From Leptospira bourretii (GTDB taxonomy: Bacteria > Spirochaetota > Leptospiria > Leptospirales > Leptospiraceae): a stretch of 64,000 nt of DNA. The notes below the pieces were generated by a model. The model did not search any database and had not been told where the DNA came from. It saw nothing but the letters and a program-made list of their open reading frames with translations. The stretch spans positions 1 to 64,000 of the forward strand of contig NZ_RQFW01000003.1 of NCBI RefSeq assembly GCF_004770145.1, read 5' to 3'. Positions 44,846 through 52,077 of the stretch are shown here, piece after piece; position 1 is the stretch's first letter; the number at the start of each line of letters is the position of its first letter. A program made the position numbers and the translations under genes.

Positions 44846-44875
44846 GCCCTGGGAAGTGTGGTAGCGACCCGGGGC
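44846..44875 (+). repeat. GC-rich hairpin upstream of the right rep promoter
   Basis: GCCCTGGG (44846-44853) pairs with CCCGGGGC (44868-44875) with one G-T, and the loop contains GTGTGGTAGC. In the left arm the same loop (GTGTGGAAGC) sits on an unrelated stem, CTCTCTG/CAGAGAG (42741-42710 on the minus strand). The loop is kept while the stem changes, which argues for selection on the structure. It is upstream of the promoter, so it may belong to another transcript or act as a DNA cruciform. Confidence 0.6.
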
Positions 44876-44932
44876 CATTTCCCCCACCTTTTCAAACTTT
44901 CATCCACTCTCCCCTAATGAGACAGTCACCGA

Positions 44933-44980
44933 ATTATGTCACATTTTTCTCTTGACGAAATTTTTAAATTTGTACATATA
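44933..44980 (+). promoter_or_regulatory. Promoter and upstream element of the right rep-like gene
   Basis: ATTATGTCACATT (44933-44945) is followed six bases later by TTGACG (44952-44957), a 17-bp spacer and CATATA (44975-44980). The upstream 13-mer is identical to the one before the left copy. The -10 is weaker than in the left copy. The start of transcription would fall near 44987, at the base of the first leader hairpin. Confidence 0.7.
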
Positions 44981-45240
44981 GGGAACGTTCGGGTCACACA
45001 ACCGGACACGGCTCTACCACAATGCCGTTATTGTTCAAACCGGAATTTCTAAAAAAAGTTCCGAAAGGACGTTCGTAAGAACTTCCAAATTTCTCTTCTC
45101 TTGTTGGACCGAAGGTTTGTTTTTTAAAAAAATCAAATTCATTCACGAGAGCAGAGGAGGTATACCCAAAAGGTATATTGGCAAAAGACAACCAAACGCT
45201 CGTAGCCGGAGATGTGTTCGTTTGGGCAAAGGAACCTAAA
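44981..45240 (+). ncRNA. Structured 5' leader of the right rep-like gene
   Basis: About 255 nt. Hairpins: GTTCGG/CCGGAC at 44987-45007, ACGGC/GCCGT at 45008-45028 with loop TCTACCACAAT, and CGGAATT/AGTTCCG at 45041-45063. Then come the conserved GGACGTT-to-CTTCCAAA block (45067-45089), which can itself fold as GTTCGTAAGAAC, and CCGAAGGTTT (45109-45118). The same elements occur in the left leader with compensatory stem changes. A GAGGAGG lies at 45154-45160, before a possible TTG start at 45178. Confidence 0.65.
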
Positions 45241-45873
45241 ATGAAAACAAATCGAACAGGAATTTGGATTCCCGTTTGGATTGAGAACTTAAACTTATCT
45301 CATAGCCAAACAAAATTATATGCTGAGATTGTCTCTTTACATGACAAAGGTGGGTGTTTTGCATCCAATCGTTATTTCGGGGAAGTTCTTGGTCTCAAAA
45401 TGGACACAGTTTCTAGACTGATTACTTCTTTAAAGAAACTAGGCCTTCTCGAACAAACAGGATTTGACGGAAGACGACGTTTCCTAAAACCTCTCTTCGC
45501 AAAACAAAACCAAACGGGTCTAGAAACAAAAGAACCTTTGGAGAAAAATCCAATGCTAACAAAACAAGAGGAAGACCGACCCGTAAAAAAACACCAAGTC
45601 CGGTCCTTAAAAAAATCCAATGCAGAATGGGAAAAAACTGTGACCCCCTTAGTAAGTACATTAAAGGTACAAAAAGAAGTACAAAAGAAAAGTTCTTGGG
45701 AAGAATTTAAAATTTGGAGCGAAAGATCTTTGTCAAAGTCCACCTATTTCCAAATTGCAAGTATTTCATCTCCTGATTTTTTACAAGGGGCATCTCGTTT
45801 GATTTGGAAGAATTGGATGGAAAAACAAAAATCCTTACAACACTTTCAAATACAATATGGCCCTTCTTTTTAG
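45241..45873 (+). CDS. Replication-initiator-like HTH protein, right copy
   Basis: 210 aa from the ATG at 45241, with AAAGGA seven to eight bases upstream; an in-frame TTG at 45178 would add 21 residues. The N-terminal winged helix (TKLYAEIVSLHDKGGCFASN, YFGEVLGLKMDTVSRLITSL, KKLGLLEQTGFDGRRRFLKP) matches the left copy closely. The Lys/Glu-rich middle is unrelated, and the C-terminal WEEFKIWSERSLSKST again matches. The likely role is replicon initiation or copy control. The presence of two intact copies around parAB could mean two initiators or an initiator and a regulator. Confidence 0.75.
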   Translation: MKTNRTGIWIPVWIENLNLSHSQTKLYAEIVSLHDKGGCFASNRYFGEVLGLKMDTVSRLITSLKKLGLLEQTGFDGRRRFLKPLFAKQNQTGLETKEPLEKNPMLTKQEEDRPVKKHQVRSLKKSNAEWEKTVTPLVSTLKVQKEVQKKSSWEEFKIWSERSLSKSTYFQIASISSPDFLQGASRLIWKNWMEKQKSLQHFQIQYGPSF

Positions 45874-45896
45874 ATTTTACTTTTAAGGAAATACAA

Positions 45897-46085
45897 ATGG
45901 AAGTTTATCAACACATCAAAACAGGGAATTTTTATCTTAAGTTAGATGAAGCAAAAAATTGTACAAACGCTAACGACGGACAACAGATGGTTTTCTACTG
46001 CGAATATGGCAAGGAAAATCCAATGAAATTTGTGAGAGATAAAAAAGAATTTTTAGAGAAGTTTAAAGTGATAGATCTTTCATAA
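45897..46085 (+). CDS. DUF1653-like small protein
   Basis: 62 aa from an ATG with AAGGA seven bases upstream. The pattern (M)EVYQHIKTGNFYLKLDEAKN, then QQMVFYCEYG and KFVRDKKEFLEKF, resembles DUF1653, a small beta-rich domain that starts with YxHxKGxxY and ends with R-P-xxxF-x-E. Function unknown. It follows the rep-like gene by 23 bp and may be co-transcribed with it. Confidence 0.7.
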   Translation: MEVYQHIKTGNFYLKLDEAKNCTNANDGQQMVFYCEYGKENPMKFVRDKKEFLEKFKVIDLS

Positions 46086-46096
46086 AAACCTAAATC

Positions 46097-46684
46097 CTAA
46101 ATTGAAAATCGTAAGATGTCTTCTGCCATTTCCATTTTTGTTTTTTTGAGGTTTTTACTTTCTGTTTCGGGGAAGTCAGTTTCGATACATAAATTGCTAT
46201 ATCCATGTACAAGGGACCAAGCCATAAGAGCAAAACTTCTGTGGTTTTCTTTTCTACGTTTCTCTTTCAGATAAAATCGACAACCTCTGACAAGGATCGC
46301 ATACGATTTTAATTTAGATTGTTTCAGAATTTTAGATTCACTCGTTCTTTTAGTTTGAAACATAAGCCGATAGTAATTTGGATTTTTTACCGCAAATTGA
46401 ATGTAAACCAATCCCAATTTTACAAAATAGTCATCAGGATTCCCTGAAACTTGGGGGACCTTTTTTTGTAAGGAACCAAGTCGATCAAATCCAATCGAAG
46501 ACAAAATCTCTAAAACTTCTTCTTTGTCTTGGAAATGCCTATAAACAGCGGCATGAGAAACTCCAGAAAGAGTGGCTACTTCCCGGAGAGAAAAGTCGGA
46601 AGCACCTCTTTTTTGTAACAATTTATGGCAAGATTTTATGATCGAATTTTTTAAATCCCCGTGATGATAAGAAGTTCGGCGCAC
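46097..46684 (-). CDS. TetR-family repressor of the adjacent thioesterase gene
   Basis: 195 aa. The N-terminus RRTSYHHGDLKNSIIKSCH followed by FSLREVATLSGVSHAAVYRH is a strong TetR helix-turn-helix with the HHGDL start common in a TetR subgroup. The C-terminal domain (YYRLMFQ; LMAWSLVHGYSNL) matches the WHG-type TetR_C family. It is divergent from the PaaI gene. Two 15-bp inverted repeats in between (46705-46719 and 46747-46761) fit its operators. Confidence 0.9.
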   Translation of the reverse strand: MRRTSYHHGDLKNSIIKSCHKLLQKRGASDFSLREVATLSGVSHAAVYRHFQDKEEVLEILSSIGFDRLGSLQKKVPQVSGNPDDYFVKLGLVYIQFAVKNPNYYRLMFQTKRTSESKILKQSKLKSYAILVRGCRFYLKEKRRKENHRSFALMAWSLVHGYSNLCIETDFPETESKNLKKTKMEMAEDILRFSI

Positions 46685-46704
46685 AGTCCGATTTTGAAAA
46701 ATAA

Positions 46705-46761
46705 GTTACCAGTGGCAACATTTTTATTGAAATAAATCCATTAGATGTTACTAATGGTAAC
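46705..46761. promoter_or_regulatory. Two TetR operator palindromes
   Basis: GTTACCAGTGGCAAC (46705-46719) and GTTACTAATGGTAAC (46747-46761) share the half-site GTTACYA/TGGYAAC. Their centres are 42 bp apart, about four helical turns. The second ends 16 bp before the thioesterase ATG, overlapping the expected promoter or start. The first is 20 bp from the repressor ATG. Confidence 0.85.
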
Positions 46762-46777
46762 ATATGGAGGTTGTTTT

Positions 46778-47248
46778 ATGCAAACACTTACAACCGAAGA
46801 AACCCAAAAAATTTTAGAAGACATGACTATTAATTTTAATCACGGCGGAAGAAAAATTACAGTCCCACCGCCGATATTTCTCGCTATGAAAGCGGAAATC
46901 CTTTCCTATACCAAGGGAAAAAGTATAACAGTTGCCTTTCCTGTTTCTCTCGACCAGACCAATCCAATGGGAATGATGCAGGGTGGAGTCATCGCAGCAG
47001 CTTTTGACAATGCATTTGGACCCTTGAGTTATTTAGTGGCAAAACGTCCGACAACAACAATTGATATGAATATTCAATACATTCGCGGAGTTGCAGTGGA
47101 CCAACGTGTCATTGTAAAAGCATCAGTTGAAGCAAAAGGATTTTCAACCATTCATATGGTAGGAGAGATGCGCACAGAAAAAGACAAACTTTTAGCAACG
47201 GCAACAACCAATCTTTTGATTCTAAAAATTCCGGGAGGAGGGGAATAA
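46778..47248 (+). CDS. PaaI-like hotdog-fold thioesterase
   Basis: 156 aa from the ATG at 46778 with GGAGG seven bases upstream. The hotdog core is seen in NPMGMMQGGVIAAAFDNAFG, the helix and catalytic region of PaaI/YdiI-type acyl-CoA thioesterases, followed by TTTIDMNIQYIRGVAVDQRV and the strand GFSTIHMVGEMRTEKDKLLA. It probably hydrolyses an acyl-CoA or aryl-CoA; the substrate is unknown. Expression is probably controlled by the divergent TetR gene. Confidence 0.88.
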   Translation: MQTLTTEETQKILEDMTINFNHGGRKITVPPPIFLAMKAEILSYTKGKSITVAFPVSLDQTNPMGMMQGGVIAAAFDNAFGPLSYLVAKRPTTTIDMNIQYIRGVAVDQRVIVKASVEAKGFSTIHMVGEMRTEKDKLLATATTNLLILKIPGGGE

Positions 47249-47254
47249 TAAATT

Positions 47255-47896
47255 CTATTTGTAGTCGTATCTTTCTAAAACCATTTCAATGATCGTTGGT
47301 GTGCAAGTGGTTGTATCATTGAAATGTTGGCTCATGATGACGCCATGAAGGAAGGTTTTGATTAGGATCATTTCTTTATCCGGTTCTTTGACTCCATAGG
47401 ACCGGAAACGTTCTCGCATCGCCTCTTTGAATGGGGCAAAACGTCTTTCCACATTTTCCAACATTTTTTTCGAAAGTGAGACGGATCCAGGTTGGAAAAG
47501 ACAAACAGAAATCAAAACCATGGTTTTTCTTTCTTCTTTTGCAAATTGGATCGAGCGATTAAAAAATTCCCTGACATATTCTTTTGCGGAAAGATTTGGC
47601 GGGATATTGCTGTAAAATTTTTCCTGTTTTGCGAGGTGGGAATCGATGATATGTTCAAAAATTTGGTTTTTGCTCTTAAAATAGTTATAAGCAAGACCCT
47701 TGGAAATTTTTGCATGGTTTGCGATCATTTCCATGGTGGTTTGAGAGAACCCATGTTTTGCGAACAAAACAATTGCCGAGGCAAGAATCCTTTCTATGGA
47801 CTTCTCCCTGGCTTGCTGCTTTTTGTTCTCCGATTTTTGAGATGTCTTAATGGGCACTGACTTCACCGTTCTGGTTCTTTCGAATTTCGCAAACAC
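47255..47896 (-). CDS. TetR-family transcriptional regulator
   Basis: 213 aa from a GTG at 47896 with GGGA seven bases upstream. The basic N-terminal tail (about 1-35) is followed by the helix-turn-helix ILASAIVLFAKHGFSQTTME, MIANHAKISKGLAYNYFKSK. The C-terminal helical domain has no obvious ligand residues. It converges on the PaaI gene and is divergent from the ppnP gene, with 77 bp between them and no clear palindrome there. Target unknown. Confidence 0.9.
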   Translation of the reverse strand: MFAKFERTRTVKSVPIKTSQKSENKKQQAREKSIERILASAIVLFAKHGFSQTTMEMIANHAKISKGLAYNYFKSKNQIFEHIIDSHLAKQEKFYSNIPPNLSAKEYVREFFNRSIQFAKEERKTMVLISVCLFQPGSVSLSKKMLENVERRFAPFKEAMRERFRSYGVKEPDKEMILIKTFLHGVIMSQHFNDTTTCTPTIIEMVLERYDYK

Positions 47897-47973
47897 TTTT
47901 TAATCCCAATTCGAAGAGAAAGAGGGGTTAGAATTCACTTGGAAGACTCGGGGCCATCCAGTTTTTGGTCTGT

Positions 47974-48285
47974 ATGAGTTCATTTGCATCCGTAACAGTA
48001 CTAAAACCAGCCAATATCTATTTCAATGGAAACGTTACCAGCCGCACGGTCCTATTTCCTAATGGGGAAAAGAAAACCTTGGGAATCATGATGCCTGGTG
48101 ATTATGAATTTGGAACCGACCAAAAAGAAATTATGGAAATCCAATCCGGAAAACTTTCCGTTTTATTACCAGGATCCGAAACATGGCTACAAATTGACGG
48201 TCAATCCGTGTTTGAAGTCCCTGCTGGATCCAAGTTTAAATTGAAAATTGAAACTGTAACAGACTATTGTTGCTCTTACGTTTGA
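47974..48285 (+). CDS. ppnP: Pyrimidine/purine nucleoside phosphorylase PpnP
   Basis: 103 aa, close to E. coli PpnP/YaiE (94). The single-domain cupin is recognisable from KPANIYFNGNVTSRTVLFPN, GIMMPGDYEFGTDQKEIMEI, SGKLSVLLPG and FEVPAGSKFKLK. The enzyme phosphorolyses several nucleosides. I chose the ATG at 47974; a TTG at 47965 is in frame. Its 3' end overlaps the convergent yegP-like gene by 10 bp. Confidence 0.92.
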   Translation: MSSFASVTVLKPANIYFNGNVTSRTVLFPNGEKKTLGIMMPGDYEFGTDQKEIMEIQSGKLSVLLPGSETWLQIDGQSVFEVPAGSKFKLKIETVTDYCCSYV

Positions 48286-48455
48286 TCTACAATTTCCGCA
48301 GTTGGGGCATTGTTTTTAACAGAATTAATGCCACTTTCGCAAGCTTGTTTTGAAGAATAACCTTCGCTAGATGCGATGATTTCTCCATTGGCAGCTTTCA
48401 GGCGGAAACGGAATTCTCCTGCTTTGTCTTTGTAAATTTCAAATTTTGCTGACAT
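48276..48455 (-). CDS. YegP-like (DUF1508) protein
   Basis: 59 aa, one DUF1508 unit: KFEIYKDKAGEFRFRLKAAN, GEIIASSEGYSSKQACESGI, NSVKNNAP. Many YegP proteins have two units; this one has a single copy. The ATG at 48455 has AAGGAG upstream. The function of the family is not firmly known. A 9-bp inverted repeat lies just upstream. Confidence 0.92.
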   Translation of the reverse strand: MSAKFEIYKDKAGEFRFRLKAANGEIIASSEGYSSKQACESGINSVKNNAPTAEIVDQT

Positions 48456-48472
48456 ATACCTTTCTCCTTGAT

Positions 48473-48508
48473 TTGCCAAAACTATCGATTGTTTGGAGAT
48501 TTTGGCAA
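48473..48508. repeat. 9-bp inverted repeat between divergent genes
   Basis: TTGCCAAAA (48473-48481) and TTTTGGCAA (48500-48508) are perfect inverted copies separated by 18 bp, 18 bp upstream of the yegP-like ATG. It could be an operator or a hairpin in the 5' leader. Confidence 0.5.
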
Positions 48509-48589
48509 TACGTTTTCTTTCTGGACTTGATTTTGAATTCCAGCAAGTGCCGTCCTTTCAAACACTGACCTTAGAACCGTTACAGTCCC

Positions 48590-50455
48590 ATGATCCCCGT
48601 TCGCAGAATTAATTTATTTCTATTCCTACTGGTTTTTATTTCTTGCGGTAACAAGTTCCCGGAACGCCCTCCTATCCAATTTACATTCGAATCCAAAACA
48701 CCAGAACAGATCTTGATGGGGGAGGTTCTTTGGTCCAAGGTCCACGAAATGAAGTATCATTTTGGGTATTGGAAACCATCCGTCTGGGTAAAATTTGATC
48801 TGGTGAACCCGGAAGAATCCACAAAGGACTACATCCTCGAATTAGAATCTCCTTGGGTTGATTCTGTTTTATTGGTTTGGAAAGAAAATGGAAAAGTGAT
48901 TGAGAAACGATTTGATGGTTCTGCTGCTTTTTCTTCAAGAGAATTGCAACACAGAAATCCAACTTACCAATTGACCTTGGAACCTTTGGAAACAAGAACC
49001 ATTTATGCTCATATTAAAAACTCAGGGATACTCAATGCCCCATTTCGCATTTGGAAGATAAATTCTTTTTTTGATAGGATTGAAAGGGATTACGTTGCAA
49101 ATGGAATTTATTTTGGGATTATATTTGCACTTCTATTATATAATCTATTAATTTATGTTAGCGTAAGAGAAAGAGCCTATGTTTATTACTGTTTGTATCT
49201 GACAACTTTAGGGATTAATTATTCCTTACTAGGCGGGTTTTTTAAACAGTTATTGGTGCCTGACTTAGGTATGTCCATCAAACCTTATCTTTATGTATCT
49301 GTGAATGCTTCTTTGACCTTTGTTGGTTTGTTTTCACTCTCCTTTCTGAACCTAAAAAAGGTCAATCCTTGGTTGGACCGGGTCATACGTTTGAGTGTGC
49401 TAGCCTTCGGATTTATGTCTGTCCTTGCTTTTTTTCTCCCGCATAATTGGATGGAAGTTTCTTTTATATATACTTTTCCTTATATGTTTTTACTACTTAT
49501 GTCTGCGGGAGCTTATTCCTACAAAAAAGGAGTAAAGTCATCTTTGTTTTTTCTTTTGGCATGGTTTACTTTGTTCGTCGGAGTCATTGTCGATTCTTTA
49601 ACGAAGGCTTCGCTGATTCCATTTTCTACCTTTGGAAGGTATGGGGTTCAAATTGGGACTGCTTTTGAAGTGATCTTATTCTCTTTGGCTTTGGGTCGTC
49701 GCTTGCGTTTTTTATTAGAAGAAAACCTTTTGGCAAAAAATGAGCTAACAACGATTAAAAAAGATTTAGAAACCGCAAGAAAAATTCAAATGCGGATTCT
49801 TCCTGACCAATTGCCAGAGAATAAAAATCTTTCCGTGGTTGTTTCATATTATCCTCTTTATGATGTGGGTGGAGATTTTTATGATTTTTTTGAATTCAAT
49901 GATGGATTGGGTTTAGTCATTGCAGATGTGACTGGTCATGGTGTAAGTGCAGCATTAGATTCTTCTACTGTCAAAATCGCATTTCGAAATGCAAAGGAAT
50001 ATAACAAGTCTCCCAAAGAATTAATCGGAGCAATGAATCGGTTTTTATGTACAAGTCTTCATGCTCGTTTTGTCAGTGCTGCCTATCTCTATATCGATTA
50101 TGAAAAAAAGAAATTGAGTTTTAGTTCTGCGGGGAACCCTCCTTTTGTGATCATTCGAAATGGAGAAATAGAATCATTCGAATGTCCAGGTCTTTTGCTC
50201 GGCGTTCGTCCAAATTATCAATATGAGGAACGAGAAATTAGATTGCAGGAGGGAGATCGAATTTTGGTTTTTACGGACGGATTGTACGAAAATTTAAAGC
50301 CCGATGAAGAACCTGAGGCTATTTTGTTTCCTGAAATCATACCAATTGTAGGCAATTCACAAGAGTTGTTCCATCAAAATCTTTTAAATCGACTTTCTCG
50401 GATGAGGCAGGTTTCCAGAGACGACATCACCCTCATTTCTCTCGATATCACTTGA
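48590..50455 (+). CDS. 7TM-DISM sensor with SpoIIE/PP2C phosphatase domain
   Basis: 621 aa. Signal peptide with an apparent lipobox (V-F-I-S-C), an extracytoplasmic 7TMR-DISMED2-like beta-sandwich (about 30-160: YWKPSVWVKFDLVNPEESTK), seven TM helices (about 170-375), a short coiled coil (TTIKKDLETARKIQMRILPD) and a PP2C-like SpoIIE domain with DVGGDFYDFF, LVIADVTGHGVSAAL, FTDGLYE and DDITLISLD. All metal-binding Asp are present. RsbU-type enzymes dephosphorylate anti-anti-sigma factors. The ligand and partner are unknown. Confidence 0.92.
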   Translation: MIPVRRINLFLFLLVFISCGNKFPERPPIQFTFESKTPEQILMGEVLWSKVHEMKYHFGYWKPSVWVKFDLVNPEESTKDYILELESPWVDSVLLVWKENGKVIEKRFDGSAAFSSRELQHRNPTYQLTLEPLETRTIYAHIKNSGILNAPFRIWKINSFFDRIERDYVANGIYFGIIFALLLYNLLIYVSVRERAYVYYCLYLTTLGINYSLLGGFFKQLLVPDLGMSIKPYLYVSVNASLTFVGLFSLSFLNLKKVNPWLDRVIRLSVLAFGFMSVLAFFLPHNWMEVSFIYTFPYMFLLLMSAGAYSYKKGVKSSLFFLLAWFTLFVGVIVDSLTKASLIPFSTFGRYGVQIGTAFEVILFSLALGRRLRFLLEENLLAKNELTTIKKDLETARKIQMRILPDQLPENKNLSVVVSYYPLYDVGGDFYDFFEFNDGLGLVIADVTGHGVSAALDSSTVKIAFRNAKEYNKSPKELIGAMNRFLCTSLHARFVSAAYLYIDYEKKKLSFSSAGNPPFVIIRNGEIESFECPGLLLGVRPNYQYEEREIRLQEGDRILVFTDGLYENLKPDEEPEAILFPEIIPIVGNSQELFHQNLLNRLSRMRQVSRDDITLISLDIT

Positions 50456-50544
50456 AAACAAAGTGATTATCAAAATGTGCGTTGCTACCTTTTTAAATAA
50501 TTCTTGCATAAATTGTTATTTTTTGTGCAATTACCTGCTAACGA

Positions 50545-52077
50545 ATGTCTACAACCGATTTCTATTTCAATACATTAAAGAATAATCGTTTTTATTTTTG
50601 GGTTTTATTATTCTGTTTTTTGCCTTTGGTTCTTGTTGGTACTTTTCCTGAATACTTTTATCGAGAGTTCGAAATTGGATTTTTTTTAGTATTTCATAAT
50701 GTTACGGAAATATTTAGCGTTATCGTTTCATTTTCCGTTTTCGGCTTAGGTTATTATTCCTATTCTCAAAGTCGGAATGCTCATACTTTATTTCTCGGAG
50801 TTGGGTTTCTAACGGTGGGTCTTATTGATTTTATGCATACCTTAGGTTACAAAGGGATGCCTGATTTTGTGACTCCAAATTCGGGAAACAAATCATCTCA
50901 GTTTTGGATTTTTTCTCGGATGGTTACTGCAATTGTATTGCTTTGTGCCATATATATTCAACCGAATACGAAGTATAAACTAATAAAAGAAAGGGTTCTC
51001 GTATTATTTGCCTTTCTGATTGTTGGGGTTATCTTTCTATTAGTTATTTTTTTTAATGAATGGATTCCTGATACTTATGTACAAGGGAAGGGTTTAACCC
51101 CATTTAAAAAGAATGCAGAGTTTGTGATCATTGGAATTTTATTTCTATCTCTTCTGCTTTATCGTAGGGCAAGTTTCTATACCTCCAGGAGACAACTACA
51201 GTATTATCTATCTGCGTTTATTGTTTGTATTTTTAGTGAAATGGTCTTTGTTTTTTATACAAGTGTATATGACGTTTATAATGTTGTTGGCCATCTCTAT
51301 AAAATTGTTGCCTTTTATCTAATATACAAAGCTGTTTTTATTGCAGCAATCAACGATCCTTATGAGAAATTAATAGAAGCGAACCAACTCTTGTCTGAGG
51401 AAATCGAAGAAAATAAAACATATTCGGAGATGATTAAAAAATCTTTGCGAGAAAAGGAAAACTTAATCGCGGAAATTTTTCACAGAACGAAAAATTCCAT
51501 TCAGCTGGTACGTTCGATTTTAATGATCCAAGCTTCTGATTTCCCAGATGATAAGAATATCCAATCTATAGTGGAAGATACTTCTATAAAAATCCAAACC
51601 ATGTCCTTGGTTCATGACCACTTGTATGCCAATCAGGATTTAAGTGAGATCAAAGTGTCTGCATATTTAGAGTCATTGGCTGAGATGGTCAAACAAGCCT
51701 ATCCCCCCGTCGGAACAGATGTTAAAATTAATTTTCAGGTTGGAGAAGGGGCTTTGCTTTTGGACACGGCTGTTCCACTTGGACTAATTTTTACAGAGAT
51801 ATTATCCAATAGTTTTAAATATGCGTTCCGAAATCAAAAGTTAGGTGAAGTTTTGATCCGTTTTTCTTTTGAAGGAAGTGTTTGCCATTTCGAATATAGA
51901 GACAATGGTGTTGGATTACCAGATGGATTTAATTTAGAAAAACAAAAGAAATTGGGTTTGAGTTTGGCAAAGATTATTGCAGAGAAACAAATGGGGGGAA
52001 CCTTGAGTATCGATGGTACCCAAGGTTTTCAATTGAAACTTACCTTCCCAAGTGATTTATACAAGAGAAGGGTCTAA
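50545..52077 (+). CDS. MASE3-type membrane sensor histidine kinase (HisKA_2)
   Basis: 510 aa. Residues 15-275 form a MASE3-like membrane sensor with seven to eight TM helices (GLIDFMHTLGYKGMPDF; NSGNKSSQFWIFSRM). A coiled-coil linker leads to a HisKA_2 domain (EIFHRTKNSIQLVRSILMIQ, phospho-acceptor His) and an HATPase (PLGLIFTEILSNSFKYAF; YRDNGVGLPDG; KKLGLSLAKIIA). This is the class of Pdx/LuxQ-unlike, light- or stress-type kinases that often pair with stand-alone regulators. It follows the SpoIIE gene by 90 bp and may work with it. It overlaps hmuS by 21 bp. Confidence 0.9.
   Translation: MSTTDFYFNTLKNNRFYFWVLLFCFLPLVLVGTFPEYFYREFEIGFFLVFHNVTEIFSVIVSFSVFGLGYYSYSQSRNAHTLFLGVGFLTVGLIDFMHTLGYKGMPDFVTPNSGNKSSQFWIFSRMVTAIVLLCAIYIQPNTKYKLIKERVLVLFAFLIVGVIFLLVIFFNEWIPDTYVQGKGLTPFKKNAEFVIIGILFLSLLLYRRASFYTSRRQLQYYLSAFIVCIFSEMVFVFYTSVYDVYNVVGHLYKIVAFYLIYKAVFIAAINDPYEKLIEANQLLSEEIEENKTYSEMIKKSLREKENLIAEIFHRTKNSIQLVRSILMIQASDFPDDKNIQSIVEDTSIKIQTMSLVHDHLYANQDLSEIKVSAYLESLAEMVKQAYPPVGTDVKINFQVGEGALLLDTAVPLGLIFTEILSNSFKYAFRNQKLGEVLIRFSFEGSVCHFEYRDNGVGLPDGFNLEKQKKLGLSLAKIIAEKQMGGTLSIDGTQGFQLKLTFPSDLYKRRV

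Larger units (their letters stand above)
44783..45873 (+). repeat. Right arm of a diverged inverted duplication around parAB
   Basis: Plus-strand counterpart of 41789-42803. CTTGTAC is at 44783-44789, TTAACCGGGT at 44825-44834, an 8-bp-stem hairpin at 44846-44875, ATTATGTCACATT at 44933-44945, the promoter at 44952-44980, leader hairpins at 44987-45063, the block GGACGTT to CTTCCAAA at 45067-45089, CCGAAGGTTT at 45109-45118, then the rep-like gene. Confidence 0.8.

Noticed and set aside
44933..44945. DnaA box reading of TTATGTCACA
   Set aside because: It has one extra base compared with the DnaA consensus TTATNCACA, so I describe it as a conserved 13-mer and do not call it a DnaA site.
44994..45191. 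65-codon minus-strand frame in the right leader
   Set aside because: It lies antisense to the structured leader and has no credible start or protein-like composition.
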